A stretch of DNA of 64,000 nt from Chelatococcus reniformis (GCF_014640075.1 NZ_BMGG01000007.1:310001-374000); one strand, 5' to 3'. Shown: positions 29,320 through 38,164, counted from the first letter of the stretch. A program made the numbers and translations. Notes: generated by a model not told the origin, from the letters alone.

Positions 29320-30608
29320 GCTCGCTCGCATGCGGCCTCCAGTTCCGGCAGCGGCAGCGGATGCTCCTCCTGGATGTCGCTGAAGCGGTCGAACTGCCGC
29401 AGGTAATGCTCGTGCGCGCGCTCCCAGGCGCGGCCATCGGGCATGCCCCACATGCGGCGATAGTCCGGTGAAGACGGGTAGGGATAGAGTGGCACAGGAT
29501 CGTTAGCCCATACGCCTGCGCCCTCGAGCCGCGCACGCCAATCCGCGACGAGCCCGGCGTCGTCGTCGGCAAGTTTGATCAGGTTCGCCTGGACGAAGGG
29601 CACCCGCCGCCGCGCATAGATCAATCGTTCCGCCAGTTCGTCCGTGCTCATGCGGCAGTTCTTGTCGAGCGCTGCACGCCCTTCCACGGTCAGGCTTTCC
29701 ACGCCCGCCTCGATCGACACGCACCGCGCCGCGCCCAGGAGGTCGAGCATGTCGGGCTTCCACAGGTCGATGCGCGTCTGGACGCCGAAGGGCACCTGCC
29801 GCGCGACCAGCGCTTCGAGCAGCGGCTTCTGGGGCAGGAATATCTCGTCGATGAAGTACAGATAGACGGCTCCCTGCGCGAGAAGACCGTCGATCTCTTC
29901 CACCAGTGCTCCGAGCGAACGCCGGCGATACCGGTCGCGAAAATCGATCTTGGCGCAGAAACTGCACGCATACGGACAACCCCGCGAGGCTTCGACCTCG
30001 GCGCCGGGGCCGTCCGGTGCAGCCTCGAAGCGGTGATGATGGTGATGATGGCGCTGCACCCAGGCCTCGGGCCAGGTCAGCGCAGGGAGGTCGGTAAAGG
30101 TGGCGCTCCGCGGCCCGCCGGTGACGACATCTTGGCCCGCGTCGGCCAGGCACAAGCCTGGGATCGAGCCCCAATTCCTGCCGGCGGCGAGTTCGACGAT
30201 CGCCTCCTCGCACTCGCCGCGCACGACCACGTCGACACCGAGCTTTTGCCGCGTCGTCTGCGGGGTCACGGAGCCGTGCGGGCCGACCGCCACCGTCCGG
30301 CCGCCTCGTCCGTCCAGCGCGAGCAAGAACTCCCGGGGAATCCGCAGCTCCGGCGGGGCGCAGCGCCAGAACAGATAGGATGGCGCCGTGGTGACCACGG
30401 TCATGTCGGGCGCGAAGGCGGCCACCTCGTCGGCCAGCGCCGCCATGGGCGTATCGGTGATGTGGCCGTCGGCCAGCAGGACGTCGTGGCCCGCGCATTC
30501 CAACAGCACCTTCGCAGCGCCGAGCTCGAGCGGCAGATGCGGTTCCCGGCAGCCGAAATAGATCGAGCGATCGAAGCGCCAGGTGGGATTGACGAGGGCG
30601 ACGCGCAT
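29316..30608 (-). CDS. B12-binding domain radical SAM enzyme
   Basis: A 430-residue enzyme with an N-terminal cobalamin-binding-like domain (about 1-165: ALVNPTW, LGAAKVLLECAGHDVLLADGH, GECEEAIVELAAG) and a radical SAM core beginning with the cluster cysteines Cys211, Cys215 and Cys218 in CPYACSFC. Enzymes of this layout usually methylate or rearrange unactivated carbons. A run of six histidines stands at 187-192, just before the core. From memory, unverified, this matches a TIGRFAM subfamily tied to the rhizobial glycan cluster. ATG 30608 follows the epimerase stop by 3 bases. The substrate is presumably a sugar nucleotide, lipid-linked sugar or inositol conjugate. Confidence 0.88.
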   Translation of the reverse strand: MRVALVNPTWRFDRSIYFGCREPHLPLELGAAKVLLECAGHDVLLADGHITDTPMAALADEVAAFAPDMTVVTTAPSYLFWRCAPPELRIPREFLLALDGRGGRTVAVGPHGSVTPQTTRQKLGVDVVVRGECEEAIVELAAGRNWGSIPGLCLADAGQDVVTGGPRSATFTDLPALTWPEAWVQRHHHHHHRFEAAPDGPGAEVEASRGCPYACSFCAKIDFRDRYRRRSLGALVEEIDGLLAQGAVYLYFIDEIFLPQKPLLEALVARQVPFGVQTRIDLWKPDMLDLLGAARCVSIEAGVESLTVEGRAALDKNCRMSTDELAERLIYARRRVPFVQANLIKLADDDAGLVADWRARLEGAGVWANDPVPLYPYPSSPDYRRMWGMPDGRAWERAHEHYLRQFDRFSDIQEEHPLPLPELEAACERA

Positions 30609-30611
30609 GGC

Positions 30612-31700
30612 TCAAGCTCCCGCCGTTTGCAGAACGGGGGTCGCGGGCGACGGGCGAATGCCGTGCTCGTCCCGCAGCCATTGCGCCAGGCGCGCGAGGC
30701 CCGCCTGCCAGGCCAGCGGAGGCGGCAGCGCGAGTTCGCGCGTAACCCGCCGGATGTCGGACACGTAATAGCGTTGATCGCCGGCCCGCGTCGGGTGGAA
30801 CGAGAGCTCGGCCCGGCAGCCAAGGAGTTGCTCGGCGTGAGCGAGCACCTGCCGGAGGCTCACGGCGTTCAGGGGGCCGCCGCCCAGGTTGAAGGCGCGG
30901 CCGGCGATGCGCGCGGCCGCGCGCCACGCCCGGATATAGGCCTCCACGGCGTCGTCCACGAACAGTACATCCCGCACCTGGCGGCCGTCGCCATAGATGC
31001 TGATCGGCTCTCCGGCGAGAATGCGCAGCATGAAGTGGGCGACCCAGCCCTGGTCTTCCGTGCCCATCTGCCGCGGCCCGTAGATACAACTCATGCGCAT
31101 GACCGCGGCCGGGAGGCCGAAGGAGCGGGCATAGTCCAGCACATACTGCTCCGCTGCCCCCTTTGAGCAGCCATAGGGCGTATGGAAATCGAGCGGTTGC
31201 TGTTCCGAGATGCCGCGGCCGCGCAGGATGTCGTCCGCGGGCAGATAGGCATCGTCGCGGACGGCGAGGGGCAGATCGGCCAGGTCGCCGTAGACCTTAT
31301 TGGTGCTCGCGAAGATGACCGGGATATCGCCGCCCCTGAGGCGAACCGCTTCCAGCAGCCCGAGCGTCGCCGCGACGTTGATCGCAAAGTCCTCAACGGG
31401 CTCCCGCAAGCTGGTGGTCACCGCGACCTGCGCTGCGAAGTGAAAAATCGCCGAAGCCTGCTTGACGACCCCGGCAATGGTGCTGCCGTCGCGCACGTCG
31501 CCGACGAGCAGTGATACCCGGTCGCCATGCCGGGCCTGGAGCCATGCGACGTTGCGGTCGACGCCGGCGCGCGACAGATCGTCGAGGATCAGCACGTGCT
31601 CGCCCTCGCGCGCCAGCCGATCGACCAGGTTGGAGCCGATGAAGCCGGCACCGCCCGTCACCAGGATGGGCCGAAGGCCAACGACCGCTGGCGGGCTCAT
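30612..31700 (-). CDS. NAD-dependent sugar epimerase, CDP-paratose 2-epimerase-like
   Basis: A 362-residue extended SDR: VTGGAGFIGSNLVDRL, IFASTNKVYGDL with Asn-Lys where most relatives have Thr-Glu, catalytic TPYGCSKGAAEQYV (Tyr, Lys) and FNLGGGPLNAVSL. The NKVYG and GGGPxNxxSL combination is characteristic of CDP-paratose/tyvelose epimerases, though related enzymes with other substrates share it. ATG 31700 overlaps the upstream epimerase stop as ATGA. No CDP-glucose dehydratase is visible in the window, so the exact sugar is uncertain. Confidence 0.85.
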   Translation of the reverse strand: MSPPAVVGLRPILVTGGAGFIGSNLVDRLAREGEHVLILDDLSRAGVDRNVAWLQARHGDRVSLLVGDVRDGSTIAGVVKQASAIFHFAAQVAVTTSLREPVEDFAINVAATLGLLEAVRLRGGDIPVIFASTNKVYGDLADLPLAVRDDAYLPADDILRGRGISEQQPLDFHTPYGCSKGAAEQYVLDYARSFGLPAAVMRMSCIYGPRQMGTEDQGWVAHFMLRILAGEPISIYGDGRQVRDVLFVDDAVEAYIRAWRAAARIAGRAFNLGGGPLNAVSLRQVLAHAEQLLGCRAELSFHPTRAGDQRYYVSDIRRVTRELALPPPLAWQAGLARLAQWLRDEHGIRPSPATPVLQTAGA

Positions 31701-32800
31701 GCCACCAGTCCGCGCAATTCGAGCTCGCGGCGAGCGTCGTCGGCTCGGTCCACCGCCTCCTGCTGGGCCACCCATTGCGCGAGTTCCGCGAGGCCGGCCT
31801 CGAAATTCATGACCGGACGGAAGCCGAGCTCTCGCTCTGCTTTGCCGATATCGGCAAAGCAGTGTCGAATGTCGCCGGTGCGGGCCTTCCCCGTGACCTC
31901 GGCGGCCGTGTCGCGGCCCATGGCCGAGGCCAGAGATCTCGCCACCTCGGCGATCGAGAGTTCGTGGCCGCTACCGACGTTGAACACGCCCCCGGGGGCC
32001 GCCGGATGCTCCAGGGCGGCGATAAACGCGCGCGCCACGTCCGAGACGTGCACGAAATCCCGGCGTTGGCGCCCGTCCTCGAAGACCAGCGGCGCCTTAC
32101 CGTTGAGGAGCCGTGAGGCGAAGATCGCCAGGACGCCCGTGTACGGATTGGAGAGCGCCTGACCCGGCCCGTAGACGTTGAACAGCCGCAGAGCCACACC
32201 CTGCATGCCGTACGCCCCGCAGATGTTGAGGGTGAGACGCTCCTGAACGTACTTGGTCAGCGCATAGACGGAGGCGAGCGCAGGGCGCTTCCACTCGGGG
32301 GTCGGGACGGGCTGCAACGGCCGCCCCTGTTCATCCACCGGGTCCCACGTGGTCGAGACCGTGGCGGTCCGCTCGGCATCCTCCACTGGCTCGCCATCGA
32401 CGGTCCGGTACAGGCCTTCCCCATAAATGCTCATGGACGAGGCGACGACCACCCGACGTACCGGCCGCTCGATGAGCTGCTGGAACACGACCGCGGTGCC
32501 GAGATCGTTCACGGCGACATAACGGTCGATGGCGTACATGCTCTGGCCGACGCCGACTTCGGCAGCCAGATGGATGAGTGCGTCGGCCCCTCGGAGCGCA
32601 CGGCCGACCGCATTGCCGTCGCGCACATCGCCCTGCTGGAATTCGACCTCTGCCGGGAGCTGGGCTGGCGCCGCCCTACCCTGATGCACCTGCTCGATCA
32701 GGCTGTCGAGCATGCGCACCCGATAGCCGCGCTGAAGCAAAGCCTGGGCGAGGTGGCGGCCGATGAATCCGGCGCCACCGGTGATGAGAACAGTCTCCAT
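31697..32800 (-). CDS. NAD-dependent epimerase, dTDP-L-rhamnose 4-epimerase-like
   Basis: A 367-residue extended SDR with VLITGGAGFIGRHLAQ, AAEVGVGQSMYAIDRYVAVN, SSMSIYGEG, catalytic SVYALTKYVQE (Tyr, Lys) and FNVYGPGQALSNPYTGV. The VGVGQSMY and GPGQALSNPYTGV stretches are typical of dTDP-L-rhamnose 4-epimerases, which give dTDP-6-deoxy-L-talose. Start is ATG 32800 with GAGG 5 bases upstream; the ATG at 32803 is too close to that site. First enzyme gene of operon C, 15 bases after the small protein gene, so it may be co-transcribed from that gene's stress promoter. Confidence 0.87.
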   Translation of the reverse strand: METVLITGGAGFIGRHLAQALLQRGYRVRMLDSLIEQVHQGRAAPAQLPAEVEFQQGDVRDGNAVGRALRGADALIHLAAEVGVGQSMYAIDRYVAVNDLGTAVVFQQLIERPVRRVVVASSMSIYGEGLYRTVDGEPVEDAERTATVSTTWDPVDEQGRPLQPVPTPEWKRPALASVYALTKYVQERLTLNICGAYGMQGVALRLFNVYGPGQALSNPYTGVLAIFASRLLNGKAPLVFEDGRQRRDFVHVSDVARAFIAALEHPAAPGGVFNVGSGHELSIAEVARSLASAMGRDTAAEVTGKARTGDIRHCFADIGKAERELGFRPVMNFEAGLAELAQWVAQQEAVDRADDARRELELRGLVA

Positions 32801-32815
32801 CATGGCCTCGGCAAT

Positions 32816-33073
32816 TTAGCGGTGGACAAGCTTGCTGAAGCGGCTGTCCGGCTCGTCCTGATAGAGGAAAGCCAGTTTCTTTTCCTCAAATTTCTCGAAG
32901 AAATCATCCCACGAGATGTATTCGAGGCTCTCTTCAGGTTTCTCACAGTCGATTCGAAGGAGTCCGGGATCATCTTTTTTCCCCGTCCCTTTTACCCTCG
33001 CGGGCTTGCCGCCGCGGGCTTCCGCCCACTTGCGAATGGTGCCGTGATCGGTTGTCGTCTTTCCTTGCGACAT
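32816..33073 (-). CDS. Small conserved alphaproteobacterial protein (85 aa)
   Basis: Begins MSQGKTTTDHGTIRKWAEAR and continues with GGKPARVKGTG and ISWDDFFEKFEEKKLAFLYQ. I recognise this as a small, widespread alphaproteobacterial family, sometimes mislabelled as a branching-enzyme fragment; its function is not established. GGAG lies 7 bases before ATG 33073. A perfect EcfG-type promoter (33101-33125) stands just upstream, so it is probably induced by the general stress response. The sugar epimerase starts 15 bases after its stop. Confidence 0.85.
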   Translation of the reverse strand: MSQGKTTTDHGTIRKWAEARGGKPARVKGTGKKDDPGLLRIDCEKPEESLEYISWDDFFEKFEEKKLAFLYQDEPDSRFSKLVHR

Positions 33074-33100
33074 GGGCGAACTCCGTTCGTCAGATCAGAG

Positions 33101-33125
33101 AACGGTGAGCTACAAAGTAGGTTCC
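33101..33125 (-). promoter_or_regulatory. EcfG-type general-stress promoter
   Basis: On the minus strand GGAAC (33125-33121), 16 bases, then CGTT (33104-33101): an exact match to the alphaproteobacterial sigma-EcfG consensus. It lies 27 bases before the ATG of the 85-residue protein. It overlaps the last codons of the PRTase-kinase gene, which ends at 33110. Confidence 0.75.
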
Positions 33126-34867
33126 GAAGAATATCTTCCGCATGGAGCGCAAATTATTTTCTTCAGCTGGGCTGTATACCTGCCATGTTCTTGGGCTAGA
33201 GCATTGTCGGACCACTTTCCGTTGCGCGAGCCCGGATCCGATCGGCCGATGCAGCCAAGCTGAAAGGCGAGGTAGCAGGGCCAGAGGAAGCGGAGGAGGT
33301 CGAGGTCAACCGACACGCCGTGCGCGCCAAGTCGCTCGAGGACCACGAGGAGTTCGGAACGCGTGAGATCCAGCTCGTGAACGGCGCCGGTCACGTCCCA
33401 GGCGACGTCTTGGCACCCGACGATGTCATGCCCATCGCAATGGTCGTAGCCATCGCACTTCAGCACCCGGCCGTCGCGTGTGCAGAGCCATTCCCAGCGA
33501 TGCAGGCGGCCGTCGGTCTCGATCCGGCGAACGCGTGGCTCCAGCATGCGAGCCCAGGACAGCCACGGCGCCTCCGGCAGCGGCTGTTCGAGCGCTTCCG
33601 AGGCGTTGTGAACCAGCATACGGGCGAGTTCGTCGAGCGACGCCCCACGATCCGGCGTGGCGGGCAGCCGTTGGGCCCGAAACGCGAGGTAAGCTGCCAC
33701 GTGTGCCAGAAAGCCGGCACGCTCCTGCCCGGCACCGGCCATTCGGGCGTCCTCGATCCACTCCTCGACAAGAAAGCCGTAGCGCAGCCCCAGGACAGGG
33801 GGTGAGAGGCCGGCTTCGGCGAGGACACGTGCGCGCCGATGGACCGCCTCGCCATACCGGCCGAGCCCGGCAAAGCGCAGCAGAAATCGTCCGCGCTCAC
33901 TGCGCAGCAGATACTTGCGACGCTCCCACATCGGCTGTGCCGGGAGCCGTGCGCCAAGGGGGTGATGGCGCCGCCATTCGCCTGCGCTCATGTCCTCCAG
34001 CGGCTCGACGGCCGGGCCTGTGAGGTCGGCAACCCAGGAGGCCAGATGCGGCAACACCACATCCTCGAAGCTCGCGACGTGGCGCGGAGCGTGCTGCCAC
34101 GCAGCCCGGTCGGCGTCGCTTGCCGCGGCGCCCGGCAAGCCGCCATGAGACGGAAAGAAGTGCACGCGGCGCGCCGGGCATCCAAGACTGCGGAGAGCTC
34201 TGCCGACAGCCAAGAATGAGCTGCCCGATAACCCCGGGCCTTCGTCGACCACGGCAACCGGCTGCCCGGTACAGGCGGCAAGGCGCCTCTGAAGTTCGGG
34301 GGCCAGCGCCAGCCTGCGCGCGAACGGGGGGCCGATGGGACGCACGGAGACCATGAACGGCGCGGCGGTGGCCGCGCTGACGATGGCAGCCAAGCCGATG
34401 CCGATGCTGCGAATGCCGATCACGGCGCCCGGGCACTCCCCGAGCCGGCGGGCGGCAGCGACATAGGCTTCGGGGTAGACGGCGTAGAAGGCAAAGCCCT
34501 CCTGCCGGCGGCAGGCGACGGCGCCGGGTAGAGGCATGGCCGCGAGCTGGCGCATGGCGCTGCGGGCGGCATCCATGGGTGTGACCCTGCTGTCTCCGGA
34601 GCGAATGACGGCGCCGGCCAAGGCCCGAAGCACTTCTGCACCCGAACACCCCCGAAGCGTCAATCGGTCGGTTCCCGCTCGAGCGAACTCGGCGTCGACA
34701 AGGCCCTGGCTGAGCTCGGCCACATCGATGAAAATGGCAACAAGCGCCGCATGCGAACGGTTTCCTGGTTCCAGGCGCTCCAGGCGTTCGCATGCAACCT
34801 GCAGGCGTGCCAATTCCGCACGGGGTTCAACCGTCCGCTCGCGATCACCGAACACCAGCATCAGCAC
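33110..34867 (-). CDS. Phosphoribosyltransferase-like and kinase-like fusion protein
   Basis: A 585-residue protein. Residues about 120-235 carry a type I PRTase fold: GIRSIGIGLAAIVSAA and the PRPP loop VAVVDEGPGLSGSSF at 206-218. Residues about 310-520 resemble an aminoglycoside-phosphotransferase/protein-kinase lobe: WERRKYLLRSERGRFLLRFAG, VLGLRYGFLVEEWIED and the C-lobe GYDHCDGHDIVGCQDVAWDV. I know no assigned function; the substrate could be a nucleoside, base or glycan precursor. The last 40-45 residues (from about SDPGSRNGKWSDN) are encoded by visibly poorer-GC DNA and may be a read-through extension. The next gene downstream begins 36 bases on, in the same direction. ATG 34867 has no strong binding site; other starts are possible. 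Confidence 0.7.
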   Translation of the reverse strand: MLMLVFGDRERTVEPRAELARLQVACERLERLEPGNRSHAALVAIFIDVAELSQGLVDAEFARAGTDRLTLRGCSGAEVLRALAGAVIRSGDSRVTPMDAARSAMRQLAAMPLPGAVACRRQEGFAFYAVYPEAYVAAARRLGECPGAVIGIRSIGIGLAAIVSAATAAPFMVSVRPIGPPFARRLALAPELQRRLAACTGQPVAVVDEGPGLSGSSFLAVGRALRSLGCPARRVHFFPSHGGLPGAAASDADRAAWQHAPRHVASFEDVVLPHLASWVADLTGPAVEPLEDMSAGEWRRHHPLGARLPAQPMWERRKYLLRSERGRFLLRFAGLGRYGEAVHRRARVLAEAGLSPPVLGLRYGFLVEEWIEDARMAGAGQERAGFLAHVAAYLAFRAQRLPATPDRGASLDELARMLVHNASEALEQPLPEAPWLSWARMLEPRVRRIETDGRLHRWEWLCTRDGRVLKCDGYDHCDGHDIVGCQDVAWDVTGAVHELDLTRSELLVVLERLGAHGVSVDLDLLRFLWPCYLAFQLGCIGRSDPGSRNGKWSDNALAQEHGRYTAQLKKIICAPCGRYSSEPTL

Positions 34868-34970
34868 GAAAGGAAGGATCCGGGGGAAAGTTCCGTCGAG
34901 GGGAGCGTCAGGCAGCCGCGCTCGCCCCTCCGGATCGGGAACGATGATCAGGCCACCTAATTTGCTGCCC

Positions 34971-36265
34971 GTGTCCGGATCGCGTCAGCCCCCTCCGTCC
35001 CGCGAACAAGCATCGCAACAGAGCAAGCGCGGCGGCCTGGGCCGTGCGCTCGGCCTCGGACTGATCACCGGCGCGACGACGACCCCTCGGCCATCGGCAC
35101 CTATGCCAGTGCGGGGGCCCGCTTCGGGCCTGACATCCTGTGGACCGCGCCGGTCACACTGCCGATGATGTATGTCGTCGTGTACCTGTCGTCGAAGCTC
35201 GGGCAAGTATCGGGCCGCGGCCTCTTCCACGTCATCAAGGACTTTTATCGCTGGCTCCTGTGGAGGGTGTTGATCGGCGTTCTGATCGGCAACACGGTCG
35301 AGGCCGCCGCCGATCTCGGCGGGATGGCGGCCGCCATCAATCTGTTCGTGCCGCTGCCGATTCCGCTGATCGTCGCGGTGGTCGCGATCGCCTTGTTCGT
35401 GCTGCAAATATTCGGGTCCTACACGCTCATCCGCAATTTGTTTCGCTGGCTGGCGCTGGCGCTGCTGGCCTATGTGGGCGCCGCCATCCTCGCCAAGCCG
35501 GACGCCATGGCCGTGCTCCGCGGCACGCTCCTTCCCACGTGGAGTTCAGCCGCGAGTTCTTGTCGATCCCCGTGGCGATCATCGGCACGACGCTGTCGGC
35601 CTAGCTTTATACCTGGCAGTCCAATGAGGAGGTCGAGGAGAAGATCTCGGAGGGGCAGCCCACGGCCTCGCAACGGAAGGGCGCGACGGACGCCGAGCTG
35701 CGGCGCAGCCGAAGGGATATTATCATCGGCATGACGTCCTCGAACCTCGTCATGTATTTCATCATCCTGGCGACTGCCTCACCCTGTACAAGACAGGCCA
35801 GCATGAGATCGACACGGCGGCGCAGGCCGCCGAGGCGCTCCGTCCCCTCGCGGGCGACGCCCCTGCGATGCTGTTTGCCGCCGGGGTGATCGGCGTCGGC
35901 TTCTTGGCGGCGCCCGTCATGACGACCGGCGCCGCCTATGACCTTTGCCAGGCTCTCGGATGGCGCCACAGCCTGCATGCCACCTTCCGCGAGGCGCCGC
36001 GCTTCTACCTGGCGATCGGCGCCTTCACCTTCATCGGCGTAGCTCTCAACTTTCTTGGCTTCAATCCGATCAAGGCACTCGTCTGGTCCGGCATCGTTCA
36101 GGGCTTCTCGACGCCGCCACTCTTTTGCTGAAGATGCTGATGACCAACAATCACCGCATCATGGGCGACAACGTCAACGGCCGCGGCACCAACGTCCTGG
36201 GGTGGCTGACGACCGGGGTGATCTTTCTCGCTAGCGCCGGACTATGCGCCACCTGGTTGATCTGA
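34971..36265 (+). pseudogene. Nramp/MntH-family metal transporter, broken
   Basis: A nearly complete natural-resistance-associated macrophage protein-like transporter spread over three frames. Pieces in order: GGLGRALGLGLITGA, DDDPSAIGTYASAGARFGP, LPMMYVVVYLSSKLGQ...AVLRGTLLPTW, EFSREFLSIPVAIIGTTLSA, then LYTWQSNEEVEEKISEG, then MLFAAGVIGVGFLAAPV...GFSTPPL and MLMTNNHRIMGDN...CATWLI. Frame breaks, each fitting a one-base loss, lie near 35074, 35541, 35781 and 36120; an in-frame TAG at 35602-35604 replaces what is usually a Tyr. The start could be GTG 34971 or ATG 34944. The protein would import Mn2+/Fe2+ or a related ion; here it cannot be made as one chain. Confidence 0.85.
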
Positions 36266-36314
36266 AGCTCGGCTGAGGCTCGACGCTGTTCGTCGCCTGG
36301 CAAGCCGCCGGCTC

Positions 36315-36530
36315 TCAGTTTCGCTTGGGCGAGCGCAGGTCGCGCGAAGTCTCTTGGGCCTGGGCACGACCGATCTGCTCGTCGGTGTTCGGATGGCCGC
36401 CGGCTTCATCATCCGTGCCCAAGGGGGCGGCGGCGGGATCGCTGCCCGGCACCTTGTCGCCGGTCTTGCCGCTGTCGATCTGATGGCGAAGCTGTTCGCT
36501 GGTCGGACGGGAATGGGGCGTCTTGGCCAT
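36315..36530 (-). CDS. Small hydrophilic protein (71 aa), putative stress-induced
   Basis: MAKTPHSRPTSEQLRHQIDS followed by GKTGDKVPGSDPAAAPLGTDDEAGG: I recognise this motif (EELRxxIDSGxTGDKVxxxDPAAAPLGTDxEA) as a small conserved protein of Rhizobiales and relatives with no known function. It is very hydrophilic, without membrane segments. ATG 36530 has GGAG 7 bases ahead. A near-consensus EcfG promoter lies at 36557-36581. It is divergent from the ferritin-like gene at 36726. Confidence 0.8.
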   Translation of the reverse strand: MAKTPHSRPTSEQLRHQIDSGKTGDKVPGSDPAAAPLGTDDEAGGHPNTDEQIGRAQAQETSRDLRSPKRN

Positions 36531-36556
36531 GAGTGTGCTCCTCGCTGATCCAAGGC

Positions 36557-36581
36557 AACAGCGAGCACCACCGCCGGTTCC
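36557..36581 (-). promoter_or_regulatory. Near-consensus EcfG-type promoter
   Basis: Minus strand GGAAC (36581-36577), 16 bases, TGTT (36560-36557); the -10 differs from CGTT at one base. It lies 26 bases before the ATG of the 71-residue gene. The spacing equals that of the exact match at 33101-33125, which supports it. Confidence 0.5.
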
Positions 36582-36725
36582 ACTCGGCTGGTCGTCAGGG
36601 CCTGGCCTCCGGTTTCCATGCATTCGGGCCGGCGCGCACAGCACGTGCGCCGCGCGCTTGATCTCGACGGAACGAATGGCGCGCTTGCGGCTTCTTGAGA
36701 CAGCCAACCGTCCCAGGAGTTCGCC

Positions 36726-37214
36726 ATGCCCCAGCCAGATCTCAAGGCCTTGTTCCTGCACCAGCTCAACGACACGTATGCGGCCGAGCAAGCGATCGTG
36801 AAGGCCCTGCCCAAGATGGCTGAAGCGGCCCGTTCCGACGAGCTGCGCGGCGCCTTCGGCGTCCACCTGGAGGAGACCAAGACTCAGGTGACGCGGCTCG
36901 AAGGCATCTTCCGCACCCTGGGTGAGAAGCCGCAAGCGGTGGAATGCAAGGCTATGGCAGGCATCCTGGGCGAAGGCGAGGAAATGATCCGGGAGTTCGG
37001 CGCCGGTGAGGCGCTCGACGCCGGGCTGATCGCGGCGGCGCAGGCGGTCGAGCACTACGAGATTACGCGATACGGCACGCTGCTCGCCTGGGCGAGGCAA
37101 CTGGCGCTCAAGGATGTCGAGGCGCCGCTCACCGACACCCTGATCGAGGAAGAGAACACGGATAGCATCCTGTCTGAACTCGCCGAAGAGGCCATAAACG
37201 CAAAGGCTGCATGA
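36726..37214 (+). CDS. Ferritin-like DUF892 protein (YciE/YciF family)
   Basis: A 162-residue four-helix-bundle protein: LFLHQLNDTYAAEQAIVKALPKM at the N-terminus with the first metal-ligand Glu, HLEETKTQVTRLEGIF, and AAAQAVEHYEITRYGTL with the second ligand set (EHYE). The family is stress-induced in enteric and alphaproteobacteria, and metal binding is predicted. ATG 36726 has AGGAG 6 bases ahead. Upstream, GGAAC is present but the matching -10 (GCTT) is poor, so EcfG control is uncertain. Confidence 0.92.
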   Translation: MPQPDLKALFLHQLNDTYAAEQAIVKALPKMAEAARSDELRGAFGVHLEETKTQVTRLEGIFRTLGEKPQAVECKAMAGILGEGEEMIREFGAGEALDAGLIAAAQAVEHYEITRYGTLLAWARQLALKDVEAPLTDTLIEEENTDSILSELAEEAINAKAA

Positions 37215-37415
37215 GCGAATAGTCGGATATTCAGACAATGTGAGCCGCCATTTGACCGTTCGTCTTCGATCGCAAGCTTATCATATGCTCCGGTCGGTCC
37301 CGCACGTGTGCGAGGGAACTTCGACTGGACAATCATCTCCAGAATAGGGCGGCGGATTGCCCGACCTTCTACCGCCCGGCGTCGTTAGATGCTTATCAAG
37401 CGGAGGATGCAAACC

Positions 37416-37943
37416 ATGAAATTGCCATTGATCGCCTTGGCTGCGATGCTCGTCGCAACGCCGCTGGCTGCGCAGTCGCTCGGAGAAAAGTCCGGCGTCA
37501 ACTCAGCGCTTGGGATCGCTCCCAAGACCGCTGATTTCGTGAGCCAGGCCGCGGTCAGCGACATGTTCGAGATCGAGTCGAGCAAGCTCGCGCTCGAGCG
37601 TTCCGACGGCCCGACGAAGGCCTTCGCCGAACAGATGATCAAGGATCACGAGAAGACCAGCATTGAACTGAAGGGGCTTATCTCGAGCGGCAAGGTGAAG
37701 GAAAGTGCACCGACGGCCCTGGACAGCGCTCATCAAGCCAAGCTGGACAAGCTCAAGGGCTTGAAGGGCACGGACTTTACGAAGCAGTATCACGACGATC
37801 AGGTCAGTGCTCACCAGGAGGCCGTCTCGCTCTTCCAGCGCTATGGCAAAGGGGGCGACAACCCGGCTCTGAAGGAATGGGCGGCCAAGACAGCGCCTGC
37901 ACTCGAGCACCACCTCGACATGGCAAAGAAACTCGACAACTGA
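37416..37943 (+). CDS. DUF4142 secreted protein
   Basis: A 175-residue protein with a signal peptide (MKLPLIALAAMLVATPLAAQ, cleavage after about residue 19-20) and a DUF4142 helical domain: VSQAAVSDMFEIESSKLALE, FAEQMIKDHEKTSIELKGL and YHDDQVSAHQEAVSLFQRYG with the paired His residues typical of this ferritin-like periplasmic family. ATG 37416 has GGAGG 9 bases ahead and gives a clean signal peptide. The function of the family is not known. Confidence 0.92.
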   Translation: MKLPLIALAAMLVATPLAAQSLGEKSGVNSALGIAPKTADFVSQAAVSDMFEIESSKLALERSDGPTKAFAEQMIKDHEKTSIELKGLISSGKVKESAPTALDSAHQAKLDKLKGLKGTDFTKQYHDDQVSAHQEAVSLFQRYGKGGDNPALKEWAAKTAPALEHHLDMAKKLDN

Positions 37944-38164
37944 CGGGGACTATCCCCGTACAATCGATTGTAAGCCTCAGCCTAACGTTCACAAAGCCGC
38001 ATCCTCAGCACGGCTCGCGGCGAAGACGTCCGTTTCGGCCGCGACTTGGCTTCAGCGAGCGTCTTCTGCCTGTCGAGACCCGGTCAGGGACTTCGCTGAT
38101 TGAACAACAACGGGACCCCAGCGTTCCTGCCATAGGATCACACGCAGCTCCGAAGGGTCTTCCG

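Noticed and set aside
34971..36265. Programmed frameshifting in the Nramp gene
   Set aside because: Four shifts of the same type plus a nonsense codon, none at a slippery heptamer, fit decay rather than programmed recoding.
36669..36695. EcfG-type promoter before the YciF-like gene
   Set aside because: GGAAC is present but the base pair group at the right distance is GCTT, too far from CGTT to claim.
37314..37345. EcfG-type promoter before the DUF4142 gene
   Set aside because: GGAAC is followed at 16 bases by TCTC; no acceptable -10 element.
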